Below are positions 9,577 through 20,104 of a stretch of DNA of 64,000 nucleotides, one piece after another. The stretch spans positions 215,598-279,597 of the forward strand of contig CAJUFX010000002.1 in NCBI GenBank assembly GCA_910586395.1. The letters run 5' to 3'. Source of the stretch: an uncultured Bacteroidales bacterium. GTDB taxonomy: Bacteria > Bacteroidota > Bacteroidia > Bacteroidales > P3. The translations under genes were made by a program, and so were the position numbers. Below the pieces are notes generated by a model. The model was not told the DNA's origin and ran no database searches. It saw only the letters and a program-made list of their open reading frames with translations. Position 1 is the first letter of the stretch. Each line of letters starts with the position of its first letter.

Positions 9577-10784
9577 GTAAGACGGAAAACGGTGTAAATG
9601 CGGCGATGGCGGGCGCGGCGGCTGTGCCGCCGGCGGTATCCGCGGTGGCCGGAGCGGTTGTGGGGACATCGGCGGCTTCTGCGGCCGGGTCGGTGTCTGA
9701 GGGCGGCGCGTTCCGTTGCGACGTGAGCGACCTCGACACCCATTCGCTGATCTGGCTCAACGGGCGGTTGCCGGAAAATCTGACGGGTCGGCGCGAGGGG
9801 CTGCCGTGGCAGGTCTATCGCGAATCCGACGATACGTTGGTCGTGCGCGTGGAAGATGGCGTCCGCGTTGACAAGCCGTTGCAGATTATCGTATTGTGCA
9901 AGAAAGACGCGGACGGCGGAGCCGGTTCCGTCGGCGGGGCGTCCGCCCGACTCGACCTGTCGCTTTCGTTGCGCGTGGAGTTGGGCCGGGGCGCGCATCT
10001 GACGCTTGTACATTGTATCGACAGCGATACGGAGACGGAGGCCCAAGTTCGAGGCGCGGTGCGCCTCGAACTCGCGCCGGCCGCCCGGCTGTCGTGGCTC
10101 TCGCTGCAGAACATCAACGACCGTTGCCGTGTGGAAAACGGCCTGCAGGCGGCGGTGGCGGCCGGCGCCGGCCTGCACACCTGCTTCTGCAGCCTTAACG
10201 GCGGCTACTTGCACAACGAACAGCAGATCGATTTGAACGGTGTGCAGGCCGAGGCCTCCGCGCTCGGTCTCTACCTGGTCGATGGCAACCAGCAGGTCAG
10301 CAACCGGGTCAAGATCAACCATAAGAGCCCGGAGGCACGTAGCCGCCAGCTGTTCAAAGGCATTCTGGACGACAGCGCCTCCGGCCGCTTCGAAGGCCAT
10401 GTGCTCGTGGAAGCCGGCGCGCAGAAAACCGAGGCCTATCAGACCAACCGCAACCTGTTGCTGACCAAAAAGGCCAAGTTCCAGACCAAACCCTATCTGG
10501 AAATCTACGCCGACGATGTCAAGTGCAGCCATGGCGCCACGGTGGGGCAGTTGGACGAAAAGGCGCTGTTCTACATGCGGTGCCGCGGCATCTCGCAGGC
10601 TACGGCGCGCCGTCTGCTTATGTACGCGTTTGCCGCCGAGGTCATCCGAGAAATCGGCATCGCGCCCTTGGAAGACCACCTCACGCGTTTGGTGCAACGC
10701 CGTTTGCGCGGCGAACTGGGCGCTTGCGAGGATTGCGCCCTGCACTGCACCGCCACTAAAGCCTGTGCCAACCTCCCGTGGTAA
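9573..10784 (+). CDS. sufD: Fe-S cluster assembly protein SufD
   Basis: This 403-residue protein is the SufB paralogue that completes the SufBC2D scaffold. The C-terminal half has the family's K-T-E-A-Y-Q-T-N-R-N-L-L-L and H-G-A-T-V-G-Q-L-D-E-K-A-L-F-Y-M-R-C-R-G-I segments, including the conserved His. The first 50 residues or so are unusual: a low-complexity Ala/Val/Gly/Ser stretch not part of the SufD fold, followed by the normal start of the domain (D-T-H-S-L-I-W-L-N-G). The end has four Cys in a C-x2-C-x3-C-x5-C pattern. The start overlaps sufC by 4 nt. No sufS or sufE follows directly. Confidence 0.92.
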   Translation: MSKTENGVNAAMAGAAAVPPAVSAVAGAVVGTSAASAAGSVSEGGAFRCDVSDLDTHSLIWLNGRLPENLTGRREGLPWQVYRESDDTLVVRVEDGVRVDKPLQIIVLCKKDADGGAGSVGGASARLDLSLSLRVELGRGAHLTLVHCIDSDTETEAQVRGAVRLELAPAARLSWLSLQNINDRCRVENGLQAAVAAGAGLHTCFCSLNGGYLHNEQQIDLNGVQAEASALGLYLVDGNQQVSNRVKINHKSPEARSRQLFKGILDDSASGRFEGHVLVEAGAQKTEAYQTNRNLLLTKKAKFQTKPYLEIYADDVKCSHGATVGQLDEKALFYMRCRGISQATARRLLMYAFAAEVIREIGIAPLEDHLTRLVQRRLRGELGACEDCALHCTATKACANLPW

Positions 10785-10897
10785 AACCGCGGGTGACATA
10801 TAAAATTTCGGTAGCCCTGAGCCGGCGGCCGTTTAAAAAGATACCATTGAAATCCGTTTCCGTATTGCAAGGCGCCATCGCGCCGCTTATCCTGCCA

Positions 10898-12757
10898 ATG
10901 TGCCGTCTGCTCGCCGTCTGCGCCGTTTTGGCGGTCTTCGCGCCGGTTCGCGCCCTCAATGACAAGGGGCCGGAAGGCAGTCTGACGGGGCCTTCCCGCC
11001 ATCGCTTCACGCTGGAATACGTTATCGAGTCCGTCTATCAGGAATGCAAGCCCGTATTGGCGGCCGACAGCACGTTTTCGCCCAAGTTGGATTCGCTTTT
11101 GGAGCGGGCCTACGCCGACCGTTTTTCGATAAAAGACGATTTTACGGTATTCAACATATTGACGAAAAGCATACTGACGTTTTCGGGTCGCGGTCGTCAG
11201 GCACTTTGCGTCGAACTCATCAGCCGTGTGTTGCCTTACTATCAGCAGGAGCAGCAAGACAACCGTCCGGATATGACCTATTATCTCGGTCGGCTTTACG
11301 TCATGTTGGGTGCCGGTTATGAGGAAGTCGGCTTCTGGCGTCAGGCGCTCAATGTTTACCGAAAGGCCATGAATCTCATTGATAAGGCGGTGTTCGTTGA
11401 CCGGGAGCCGGTCCGTTCATCGGAACTTAAAGCCATGTTATATAACAATATGGCCAATATCTATCTGAAACAGCGCGACTATCATCAGGCGGTCGCGTTT
11501 TATGCGCAGGCCATCGCCATCAATACCGAACTGAAAGCCGGAAAAGAGTTGTTCAACAACTATAACAATATGGCCGAGGTCGAGATTGCGCGCGGTGCGT
11601 TGGGCAAGGCGCTCGAATATGCCTTTTTGGCGCAGCAACAGACGGATATAGCCGCAGATCCTTATACTTACTACTTCATACAGTGCAATATATCGCAAAT
11701 CTACCTGTTGCAGGGAAAATTGGAGATTGCTTGGGAATATATGGCCGACGGTTTAGCCTATATGCGACAATACGGCTATGATATGGATTACGGTTACGGC
11801 TGCCTGTTCGCCGCCGCCCTTTGGCACGAAAAAGGCGACGAGGCGCAACGGTTGCACTATCTCAAAGAAGCCGAGCGCATTGCGCTGGATTTGCAAAATC
11901 AGACGTTAAGGGCAAAGACCTACAGTCATCTTGCCGAATATTACCGTGACAACGGTCCCGTCGAGGCGGCTTACCGTTACCTGACGATGAGTTATACGCT
12001 CAACGACTCCATCCGGGTGCTGGACGATGCCAAACGTTTGGCCGACATGGAATTGGTTTATGAAATGGAGAAAGTGGTGCAGGAAAACAGTCTGTTGCGT
12101 AAGGAGAGCGAATTGAAGGACTTGAATATCAAGCGTCAGCGACTTGTCTTTCTCTTGGCGGGCCTTATCGCCGTCGTGACGATCGGTTTCATCACTTACC
12201 GTCTGCTGACCCAACGTAAGCGGCGCTTGGCCGAACACCGGCTGGCCGAACAGCGGGAAGAACTCAGCCGCAGAGAAATGGAAATGATGCAAAAGCGTCA
12301 GACCGACTTGAAGAACGAATTGGAAATCAAAAACCGCGAATTAACGGCCAAGGTGTTGAAGTTAGTCCGTAACAATGAATTCATCATCCATTTGACCGAA
12401 GAGTTGAAGCAGCTGTTGTTGGAACTCAATCCGCGCGACAATGCCAAGAAAGAGCATATCCGCGAGTTGATGGCCCATTTGCGTTTGCAAAGCAATGAAA
12501 ATTCCGATACCGAATTCAAATATTATTTCGAACAAGTCTATAGTTCGTTCTACGACAATCTGCAGCGTAATTTCCCCAGTCTCACCGCCAAAGATTTGCG
12601 GCTCTGCGCTTTTTTGCGCTTGGGATTGTCCACCAAAGAAATATCCATCATCACGTTCCGCGAAGTGCGCAGCATAGAGTCGTCGCGCAACCGCCTGCGC
12701 AAGAAGATGAACATTCCCGCCGACGCCGACCTCACGGAATTCTTCTCCCATTTCTAA
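10898..12757 (+). CDS. Membrane TPR protein with C-terminal LuxR-like DNA-binding domain
   Basis: The chosen ATG at 10898 gives a 619-residue protein beginning with a signal-like segment (M-C-R-L-L-A-V-C-A-V-L-A-V-F-A). A GTG at 10778, overlapping sufD, would add 40 residues that look non-native. After the signal come TPR repeats (about residues 100-380), a transmembrane helix (about 412-435), a charged coiled coil, and a C-terminal helix-turn-helix (L-T-A-K-D-L-R-L-C-A-F-L-R-L, then I-E-S-S-R-N-R-L-R-K-K). This layout is common in Bacteroidetes membrane regulators, with sensing outside and DNA binding inside. Ligand and targets are unknown; adjacency to the surface-protein cluster downstream makes that cluster a candidate target. 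Confidence 0.75.
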   Translation: MCRLLAVCAVLAVFAPVRALNDKGPEGSLTGPSRHRFTLEYVIESVYQECKPVLAADSTFSPKLDSLLERAYADRFSIKDDFTVFNILTKSILTFSGRGRQALCVELISRVLPYYQQEQQDNRPDMTYYLGRLYVMLGAGYEEVGFWRQALNVYRKAMNLIDKAVFVDREPVRSSELKAMLYNNMANIYLKQRDYHQAVAFYAQAIAINTELKAGKELFNNYNNMAEVEIARGALGKALEYAFLAQQQTDIAADPYTYYFIQCNISQIYLLQGKLEIAWEYMADGLAYMRQYGYDMDYGYGCLFAAALWHEKGDEAQRLHYLKEAERIALDLQNQTLRAKTYSHLAEYYRDNGPVEAAYRYLTMSYTLNDSIRVLDDAKRLADMELVYEMEKVVQENSLLRKESELKDLNIKRQRLVFLLAGLIAVVTIGFITYRLLTQRKRRLAEHRLAEQREELSRREMEMMQKRQTDLKNELEIKNRELTAKVLKLVRNNEFIIHLTEELKQLLLELNPRDNAKKEHIRELMAHLRLQSNENSDTEFKYYFEQVYSSFYDNLQRNFPSLTAKDLRLCAFLRLGLSTKEISIITFREVRSIESSRNRLRKKMNIPADADLTEFFSHF

Positions 12758-12817
12758 AGTGACGCTTTCTTTTTCCTTTCGGCGGCATACCGGTAGGGAT
12801 GTCGTCGGAGAGGTGTG

Positions 12818-12855
12818 TTTTGTCTGAATAAGCACAGAAAAGCGCGGTAAATTTG
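12818..12855 (+). promoter_or_regulatory. Possible promoter of the FN3 surface-protein gene
   Basis: TTTTG at 12818-12822 and TAAATTTG at 12848-12855 are separated by 25 nt, slightly more than the usual 19-24. The start codon is 190 nt further on. The rest of 12758-13045 shows no gene. Confidence 0.35.
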
Positions 12856-13045
12856 GAAAATTCACCGAATAGATATAACATTGTAAGCGGGAAACAATTG
12901 TAAAACGAAATTTCGACGACATTAGAGGATAAATTACTACGCATTAAGATATTAAGTCGGATTGATATTCAGAAAACCGATATCCTGAAAGATGATGCAG
13001 ATTTTATAGCGTGGATCGACCTATATCAATTAAATCCAAAATATC

Positions 13046-16000
13046 ATGAGGAAAATGTTTATGAGTTTTCTGTTGTGTGCGTTATGCCTGACAGGAGTAA
13101 GGGCACAAGAGGAAGTTCCGGCACCGGCTTTTCCCGAAGCACCGGCTTCGTTCTCAGTTACATCCGTCAGCCTGACGGAAGCCAAGTTTACCATTACACC
13201 CAATACGGCGGGCGATGACGTGATCATCTTGATGACGGCGGCACGTAAGACGGTGGATGGAAAGTCCGTTTACGAGGGGGCTTTCGATGCCGTTGCTCCG
13301 GGTGCGGAGGTCGGAAAGCCCGTTGGGGAGACCACGGTCTTGTACAACGGCAAGGCGACGGAAATACCCGAATCGGTTGCCGTTAAGTTGGACAACAACC
13401 GCGTCTATTATTTCGGGGCGGTCAGCAAAACGGCCGATGCCGTTTCGGAGTCGGTGACGGTTTATGCCAAACCGGTGCTGACGCCGGCCGGTTTCCCGTT
13501 CAAAGACAATATGAAGGATAATTTCTTACCGGATGTGGCCGATCCGTTCAAAGGCATGGGTGTGTACGAAAAGGCATCGAAGGTTAAGATAACGAAAGAT
13601 GGGACTGCAACGGATTTCGTGTCCAACGGCGGCGTCCGTCAGGAAGCCATCTTATGGTTTCCCGCATTGGATTTCCCGACAGATTCGAATGTCCGCATCA
13701 ATGTGTCGTATAGCGGCTGGCCGTCCAATGCCGATATGATAAGGGCGCGAGATTCCGTCGTTTTGGAAATCAGCAAAGATGGAGGAAAGACGTTTGAAAT
13801 GTTGGTCAACAATCGGAACTTTTTAAATATGTTGTTGGACAAACAGTTAATTATAGTGGACGATTGTTTGGGGGAAACAGTGCAGTTGCGCCTGCGTGCG
13901 GTCTGCCAGAACGATAATGTATGGAATTTGACGTCAATCAGCCTGACGGCCGAGCATATGGAATTTTGTTCCAAACCCGGTAAGCCTTCGGTCAATATGG
14001 CGTATGGCAGTGACGGAGGCGCCGCCTTGGGTGTGAAATGGATTAGCGGGAACAATAACGAGACGGAATGGCATGTCAGCTATGCGGTTAAGCCGGAGGC
14101 CGGTGCGGAAACGGTTTGGAGCGAACCGGAAAAAGTGACGCAACGGTTTTACGATGTGACGGGTCTCGAAGACCGGCAGCTCTGCCATGTGCGCGTACAG
14201 GCGATATGCGGCCAAAAGGCGGACGGCAGCCGTCATCTGAGCGAATGGTTGGAAGTCAAGGATTTGCAGGCGGGACGTAAACTCCCGTTTACGGAAGATT
14301 TCAACGACTTGGAACAGAAATCGTCAATGGGGAAAAAATATATCGTCCTACCGGCATTGTGGAATTCGAATTTTGAAGTGGGGAAGGATGATTTTCCGGA
14401 AAACTGGACGTTGAGGCCGGCGACAGACCCTTCCCGTGGCGGGAAAATACGTTATCAAGCTTTGCAATATAGGAAACAGGCCGATTATACCGAAGAATCA
14501 AAAGACGGTTCGGTCGCCTACAATATGCATTATAAAACGACCGGCAGCGGTTTGTTTGGGCCGACGACGGAACATGCCGGCGAGCCGAACTGGTTCGCCA
14601 CACCTTTGGTGCAGTTGTTGAAAAAGACGCAGTTGCGCTTCGACATCGCTTACGGCAAATTGGTGGACGGTGTTCTGACGGAGGTTCCGGAAGCCGAAAT
14701 CAAGGCGGAACACAAAGTCGCGCTTTGGGTTTCGACCGACAGCGGCAAGACGGTCAATACGACGGCACCTGTTTGGTCGGCGAACGGCGAAGAATTGGCC
14801 GCCCTGCACGCGGGTAAAACCGTCGAGGTCGATCTCTCGGCTTACCGGGGACAGATGGTTTCGGCCGTATTTGGTATAATGGGTACGAAAGGCGAGAACA
14901 GCAACCGGGAATACATGCTGTATTTCGACAATATCGGCTTTTCGACGCTGATTGCGCCGGCTGAAGGGCTGGCTGTTTCGGCCGTCACATCCAAGGAGGC
15001 GACGCTGACCTGGGAGGCCGATCCGGATGTGGCCGAATGGATAGTCAGGATTGATAGCGGTTCGCTTGAAGCGCCGCGCTTTCATGCGGTTGATACCAAT
15101 TGTTTCGTCGCCGGCGGCCTGATGCCCGAGCAGGCGTACAAGGCCTCTGTTTCCCATATATATACGATAGCGGGGAAAACCGATACGGCCGAATGGCGTT
15201 CGGTCACGTTCAAGACGTCCGAGGCCTGTGCCGTTCCGGCCGATTTGACCGTGGAGAGCGTTGCGCCGACCTATGCGCGCGTATCTTGGAAAGGGGGCTC
15301 CGATGCCTATCAGGTAGTTTGGGTGGAAGAAACCGCCACCACGTGGCATTGCCGTTCGGTTGTGAAAGATACGTGTACGATAAGCGGTCTCGAACCGAAA
15401 ACACGCTATCAGTTCAAGGTGCGCGGCATCTGCGCCGCCGGCGACAGCAGCGCGTGGAGCGAGCCCTGCCGCTTCGCGACCGAAGCGTTGCCGACGCCTT
15501 GCCACGCGCCGACCAATCTGAAAGTGGAAGACCTGACGCACGAATCGGCCACATTGCTTTGGGAGGCGGAAGAAGCCGAGGCGGGCGATATACAGGGTTA
15601 TATCCTGCGGTATCGCGTGGAACCGGTTCCGGTCTGGGACAGCGTGAAGGATTTTAAGGATAAAAAATACACCATTGGTGGCCTGACGTCCGAAACGGCC
15701 TATGTATGGACGGTGCGGACCGTATGCGCTGCGGACCGTTACAGCGACTGGGCGGCTGAAAGCCGTTTCGAGACCTTGGAAGAAAAACAGCGGGATACGT
15801 CGTCCGTAGAAGACCTGCAGGCGCAGTCCGGCCTGTATGTGGCGGCGTCGCAAGGGCAAATCCATGTGATGAATCCGCAAGCGGTACGTATCGACAACAT
15901 CCGCATCTATTCGACGGCAGGCGCGTGCTTGGAATCCCATGCCGTCCGCGGCAACGGCTCTGTAACCTTGCCCGTGGCCGTCCGCAACCGCGTGGCGGTG

Positions 16001-16051
16001 GTGGAAGTGGAGAGCGCCGGCCGCTTCTTCCGCTTCAAATTGCTGTTGTAG
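13046..16051 (+). CDS. Exported multidomain protein with fibronectin type III repeats and T9SS-like tail
   Basis: This 1001-residue protein has a signal peptide (cleavage probably after V-R-A, before Q-E-E). Fibronectin III-like repeats are recognisable by W-S-E/W-L-E turns, for example around residues 340-410, 640-720, 730-800 and 810-895 (Y-Q-V-V-W-V-E-E, then R-Y-Q-F-K-V-R-G-I-C). The last 80 residues form a small beta domain shared almost identically with the Omp28-like protein ending at 26287 and, more distantly, with the 1448-residue protein. That domain resembles T9SS C-terminal sorting domains in position and hydrophobic pattern, so outer-surface attachment is likely. A TA tract (15156-15164) lies in frame. 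The binding target is unknown. Confidence 0.75.
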   Translation: MRKMFMSFLLCALCLTGVRAQEEVPAPAFPEAPASFSVTSVSLTEAKFTITPNTAGDDVIILMTAARKTVDGKSVYEGAFDAVAPGAEVGKPVGETTVLYNGKATEIPESVAVKLDNNRVYYFGAVSKTADAVSESVTVYAKPVLTPAGFPFKDNMKDNFLPDVADPFKGMGVYEKASKVKITKDGTATDFVSNGGVRQEAILWFPALDFPTDSNVRINVSYSGWPSNADMIRARDSVVLEISKDGGKTFEMLVNNRNFLNMLLDKQLIIVDDCLGETVQLRLRAVCQNDNVWNLTSISLTAEHMEFCSKPGKPSVNMAYGSDGGAALGVKWISGNNNETEWHVSYAVKPEAGAETVWSEPEKVTQRFYDVTGLEDRQLCHVRVQAICGQKADGSRHLSEWLEVKDLQAGRKLPFTEDFNDLEQKSSMGKKYIVLPALWNSNFEVGKDDFPENWTLRPATDPSRGGKIRYQALQYRKQADYTEESKDGSVAYNMHYKTTGSGLFGPTTEHAGEPNWFATPLVQLLKKTQLRFDIAYGKLVDGVLTEVPEAEIKAEHKVALWVSTDSGKTVNTTAPVWSANGEELAALHAGKTVEVDLSAYRGQMVSAVFGIMGTKGENSNREYMLYFDNIGFSTLIAPAEGLAVSAVTSKEATLTWEADPDVAEWIVRIDSGSLEAPRFHAVDTNCFVAGGLMPEQAYKASVSHIYTIAGKTDTAEWRSVTFKTSEACAVPADLTVESVAPTYARVSWKGGSDAYQVVWVEETATTWHCRSVVKDTCTISGLEPKTRYQFKVRGICAAGDSSAWSEPCRFATEALPTPCHAPTNLKVEDLTHESATLLWEAEEAEAGDIQGYILRYRVEPVPVWDSVKDFKDKKYTIGGLTSETAYVWTVRTVCAADRYSDWAAESRFETLEEKQRDTSSVEDLQAQSGLYVAASQGQIHVMNPQAVRIDNIRIYSTAGACLESHAVRGNGSVTLPVAVRNRVAVVEVESAGRFFRFKLLL
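15156..15164 (+). repeat. TA-dinucleotide tract (9 nt) inside the FN3 protein gene
   Basis: ATATATATA encodes part of S-H-I-Y-T-I within a fibronectin-like repeat and is in frame here. A change of one TA unit would truncate the protein. Confidence 0.6.
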
Positions 16052-16077
16052 TCTTGTTATAATCTATTGGATTCTTT

Positions 16078-16141
16078 CCAATTCGCCTCTTTGGGTACAT
16101 TCGGTGGCTGTTGGCTATCTGTATCAGGAGAGGCGAATTGG
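16078..16141 (+). terminator. Inverted repeat after the FN3 protein gene
   Basis: Perfect 13-nt arms (CCAATTCGCCTCT and AGAGGCGAATTGG, at 16078-16090 and 16129-16141) enclose 38 nt. It lies 27 nt after the stop codon; an AT-rich tail follows. Probably a terminator or a transcript-stabilising hairpin. Confidence 0.5.
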
Positions 16142-16321
16142 TATTATTTATTTCTGTTTTTCAATGATTTGAAATAAGATGCCGTATCAAAATATGATAG
16201 ATGCCGTAGTTATTTTGTAGAAAAATTTTACGTTAATCCGGAGGTTATGTTAAACTTTGTAAATCGAAAGCCAATCGATTGGACTTGGAAAAATTTCAAG
16301 GAAGGATAAGCATAAGGAAAA

Positions 16322-18176
16322 ATGAAAAACGTCATCCTATTTTTATACATTCCAGTTTACTGCTTGCTGATTTTGGCAAGTCAACGGGTCGCCGCGCAAC
16401 CGGAAGTAACGGCTGGCGGAACACCATCCTATGACTATCGCGTTTCCACTGAGTCCGCTCCGGCACACATCCTGTTAGAAGAGTTTACAGGATTGCATTG
16501 CAGTTATTGTCCGCAGGCCCATGCGATAGCGAACAATCTGACGTATGTGGCCGGTGACCGCGTACACGTTATGGCGGTGCATGTCGGTCATTTGGCGGCA
16601 CCCAACGGCGATGAGGTGGATTTGCGGGCGGCTTGCGGCGAAACGTTCTACGCTTGGCAAGGCGAGGGCGGCATGCCGAGCGGCAATATCAACCGCACGG
16701 TTTATCCGGAGTGCGGCCGTGCGGACGGCTATAGCCTTTACCGTAGCGAATGGGCCGCCGTGGCCAAACGTCTGCTCGCTTCCGAAATCCCTGCGCCGCT
16801 GAACCTCTACGTCGAGGCGCGTCTCGACACCGCGAACGGTAATATATATAGTTGTAGAGGCTTATGCGGCGGTATCCGCCGATAGACCGCTCTACCTCAA
16901 CGTCGCGCTTACCGAAAATTTCGTTCCCGGCACTCAGGCCGGAAGTAATCTCCGTACTTATCTGCACCGTCATGTCCTGCGGGATATGGTAACGGGGGTT
17001 ACAGGCGATACTTTAAAATCTGAAGAAACCGTCCAAGGCGCCTATCTGCGCCGCGATTACATTTATAAACTTCCCGAAAAATTCAACAACCGCACGCCTA
17101 ATCCGGCCAACCTCGCCTGTTTAGTGTTCGTGACCGACAGCGCGCACGCCGTGCTCAACAGTACGGAAACCGATGTCGAGAGCCCGTTCAAGGCAACGCT
17201 CGACTATCTGCAGATCGATCTTCATAATTTGGAAAAGACCTACGGCGGGCCGGTCTATGAGGTCTATGTCGTGAATCCGTCCGACGATACGCTCCGAAGC
17301 CTCACGTTCACATTCGACCTCAACGGCGACACACGCACCTATCGTCTTGACGGCCTCTGTCTCTTGCCCAAGACGGAAAGCGTGGTGGGCTTGGAAACGG
17401 ATTTCGACGCCTACAAATTTCAGAAGACTAACGTTTACACGTTGCGGTTGACGGAAGCCAACGGCCGCGCGGTGGAATCCAACCAAATCAAAGACAAATT
17501 CAGCCAGCCGCTCACATTGCCGGCCGCGGCTTTCAAGGTGGCGTTCACGAGCGACCTGTACGGCAGCGAAAGCACGGTCAGTCTGACGAACGAGCGGGGG
17601 GAGGCGCTTTACGAGGCCGGCCCGTTCGCCGATGGCGAATGCAAGACCTATACATCCGGCCTTTTCGAAGCCGTAGCCGGCGCGGTCTATACGTTCCGCG
17701 TGACGGACGCTTTCCGCGACGGGGCGAACCGGATTCCGGCCAACGGCGCCGGATTCGATGCCGAGCCGGGCATCAGACTGCTGACCGAAACGGACAGCGT
17801 TTTCTACAAATCCGGCATAGGCGTTTACGGGCATCTGATTTCTTTCCGTTTGGGCGGTACGGAATCCGACACACTTTCGGCCGAAGCCAATGTGCGTGTA
17901 CCTGTTTTTACCGCGCGTCTGCAGCCGAATCCGGCTCAAACACAGACGGTGTTGCAGGTGGAAGGGCTTGACCCGGACGCCGAGGTTCGCGTAAGCATCT
18001 ACAACCTGCAGGGGCATTTGATGGAAACGCGGTGCGGCAGGCCGCAAGCCACGGCACAATCGTGGGCGGGTCTCACGCTTTCGTTTCAAGTCTCCGATTA
18101 TCCGCAGGGCCTTTATCTCGTACGTATGGAACAGAACGGCCTCCAACAAGTGATTAAACTTATCATAAAACAATAA
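16322..18176 (+). pseudogene. Omp28-like exported protein, out of frame at a TA tract (possibly phase-OFF)
   Basis: The first frame (16322 to a stop at 16883-16885) gives a signal peptide and an Omp28-type thioredoxin-like domain (L-L-E-E-F-T-G-L-H-C-S-Y-C-P-Q-A-H). After the TA tract at 16842-16850 homology to the intact paralogue at 24575-26287 continues in another frame (V-V-E-A-Y-A-A-V and onward) to a T9SS-type C-terminus at 18176. Adding one TA unit restores a single 618-residue protein. The downstream part keeps an open frame of nearly 400 codons with no other lesion, which argues against old decay and for slipped-strand switching. A sequencing or assembly slip in the tract is the alternative. 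Confidence 0.75.
16842..16850 (+). repeat. TA-dinucleotide tract at the Omp28-like frameshift
   Basis: ATATATATA, 9 nt. With one more TA unit the reading becomes G-N-I-Y-I-V-V-E-A, aligning with the paralogue's R-E-L-K-V-E-V-E-G. Confidence 0.75.
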
Positions 18177-18246
18177 AAAACAATGTAATACAGATGTGTA
18201 GCCAAAATGAACAAACCCAATAAATCATCATTAAAACCTTATCATT

Positions 18247-19992
18247 ATGAGAAGAATCATGAAATTTTGGTGCGCGGCCTTAGCCCTTGCATTCGCTATG
18301 CCGGCACAAGCCCAGTGGTCGGATGACCCCAAGGAAAACACGCAGTTGTTGGATAAAAATTATTGGAACGTGGAAACCTTGCCCACGTCAGACGGCGGGT
18401 TTTACATGTTGACCGTCAGCCCGGACGGCAGTATCAACCGCGTGACGCCGATTCTGCATTATTTCGACAAAGACGGGATCGCACAATGGGACAACCCGGT
18501 CAAATGCGAAATCGACAGCACGATGACTTGGACCAAGGTTATGTCGCATCTCTATGTCGATAGAGACGATAACGCGATTGTCATCGGACAGTCGTTGTGC
18601 GAAAAGGAACGTGAGAATTATACGATTTGGAAAATCGACAAGACCGGTAAGCAGCTTTGGGGGGAGGCCGGTGTGGATCCGCACGACGGCAACTGCCCGA
18701 CCGATCAGTTCAATGCGGCCATACGTGTGACGCAGATGGAAGCCGGCAATTATATTTTCGTCTGGATGGGCGATGAGACGGTGTTGCAGAATATATCGAA
18801 TGACGGCAAGTTGCAGTGGGGAGAAGGGAAGCGTATTGCCGCAGGTGCTTATCCGCATGTCGTGGATGCCGGCGACGGCGACATCCTGTTGGTCTATGAA
18901 TCGTCCGGTTTGAACGTGCGACGGATTGATTTCGATGGAAATACGATTTGGGATGTCAAGGCGTTCGGAGGTCAGCTCAATCCGCAGATTCCTTCCTGGA
19001 CCTACGTGCATGTCTATCCGGTCGATGATCCAAAAGGCCGTGGTGTGCTTATCAGTTACTACGGTTTTGTGGGTGATGAATTTTACCCTTATATCTCGTA
19101 TGTGAAGGCCGACGGCACGCATGCTTTTCCGGATGCGGACGCCGGTTTGCGCATCTGCTATAGCGAGAATTGGGGTATGTCGCCGTCTTTGGCTTATGAT
19201 AAAACAAATAAAGCCATTTATGCGATTTTTCAGGAAAGAGCGCCCGGCTCCCAGTTTACGCAACGTTTCGTAGTTCAGAAAATCAGCGAGGGCGGCGAGT
19301 TGCTGTGGGGAAACGAGGGCAAGGAGTTGATTCCGCTCAAGGAACGGACGACGGGCTATGAAGCGGTAGCCATGGGGCCGGACGGTAACGTGTTGTTCGG
19401 TTTCATGGAGAACGTGGGGCAGGGTATCGCGGCCAACGACCCGATTCATATCAAGGCGGCCTATATGAAGCCCAATGGCGATTTCATTTGGGATGAAGAA
19501 ATCAAATCGATTTGTGCTTTCGGCGACACCAAGACGAAGGGCGGTACGAAATACAATCTGACGATATTGCCGTATGCGAACGAACAATGGATTTGTATTT
19601 GGGAAGACTGTCGGGTTGATGGCAGTATGGACGGGGTGATGTTCGGCCAAAACCTGTACCGCGACGGTTCGATGGGACCCGACAAACCGGACATTCCCGA
19701 CGATACGACGGCCGTGGAGGACTTACGGACGGTCGCCTCGGCCTTGCGCGTGATGCCCAATCCGGTGCGCAAAGAAGCCCGCATTGCCTATACGGCCTTG
19801 CAGGAAGAGGATGTCCGCATCGATTTGATGGCGCAGAACGGCATGAAAGTGCTCAACGTTTACAACGGCCGCATGCAGGCCGGCGAGAATACCGTCACGT
19901 GGCAGCGTCCGGCTCTGTTGACGCCGGGCATGTACCTGTTGCAACTCACGGCCGGCGATAAGGTGACCGTGGCCAAAGTCCTGTTGCAGTAA
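18247..19992 (+). CDS. Exported repeat protein with T9SS type-A C-terminal domain
   Basis: This 581-residue protein has a signal peptide (M-R-R-I-M-K-F-W-C-A-A-L-A-L; cleavage after A-Q-A). The body has repeated strand-turn units with G-x-L-x-W or D-G-x-x-x-W (for example K-T-G-K-Q-L-W, N-D-G-K-L-Q-W, G-G-E-L-L-W, N-G-D-F-I-W), suggestive of a beta propeller of PQQ/WD-like blades. The final 80 residues form a T9SS sorting domain (M-P-N-P-V near residue 500, ending L-L-T-P-G-M-Y-L-L-Q-L-T-A-G-D-K-V-T-V-A-K-V-L-L-Q with the usual G-x-Y-x-x-x-L pattern). It lies 70 nt after the Omp28-like gene on the same strand. Molecular function is unknown. Confidence 0.72.
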   Translation: MRRIMKFWCAALALAFAMPAQAQWSDDPKENTQLLDKNYWNVETLPTSDGGFYMLTVSPDGSINRVTPILHYFDKDGIAQWDNPVKCEIDSTMTWTKVMSHLYVDRDDNAIVIGQSLCEKERENYTIWKIDKTGKQLWGEAGVDPHDGNCPTDQFNAAIRVTQMEAGNYIFVWMGDETVLQNISNDGKLQWGEGKRIAAGAYPHVVDAGDGDILLVYESSGLNVRRIDFDGNTIWDVKAFGGQLNPQIPSWTYVHVYPVDDPKGRGVLISYYGFVGDEFYPYISYVKADGTHAFPDADAGLRICYSENWGMSPSLAYDKTNKAIYAIFQERAPGSQFTQRFVVQKISEGGELLWGNEGKELIPLKERTTGYEAVAMGPDGNVLFGFMENVGQGIAANDPIHIKAAYMKPNGDFIWDEEIKSICAFGDTKTKGGTKYNLTILPYANEQWICIWEDCRVDGSMDGVMFGQNLYRDGSMGPDKPDIPDDTTAVEDLRTVASALRVMPNPVRKEARIAYTALQEEDVRIDLMAQNGMKVLNVYNGRMQAGENTVTWQRPALLTPGMYLLQLTAGDKVTVAKVLLQ

Positions 19993-20104
19993 AGGCGCGA
20001 AGACGGAAAGGGAAAACGGCGGCGGCCGTCCGGGCCGTCCCGTTCTCCCGCCTCCGCATGCGGTCGATCATGAGTCGAAAGGTATTAACTAAACGATAAA
20101 AATT

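Noticed and set aside
16052-16321. tRNA or small RNA gene in the gap after the FN3 protein gene
   Set aside because: No T-arm sequence or cloverleaf pairing was seen; the only structure is the 13-bp inverted repeat that fits a terminator.
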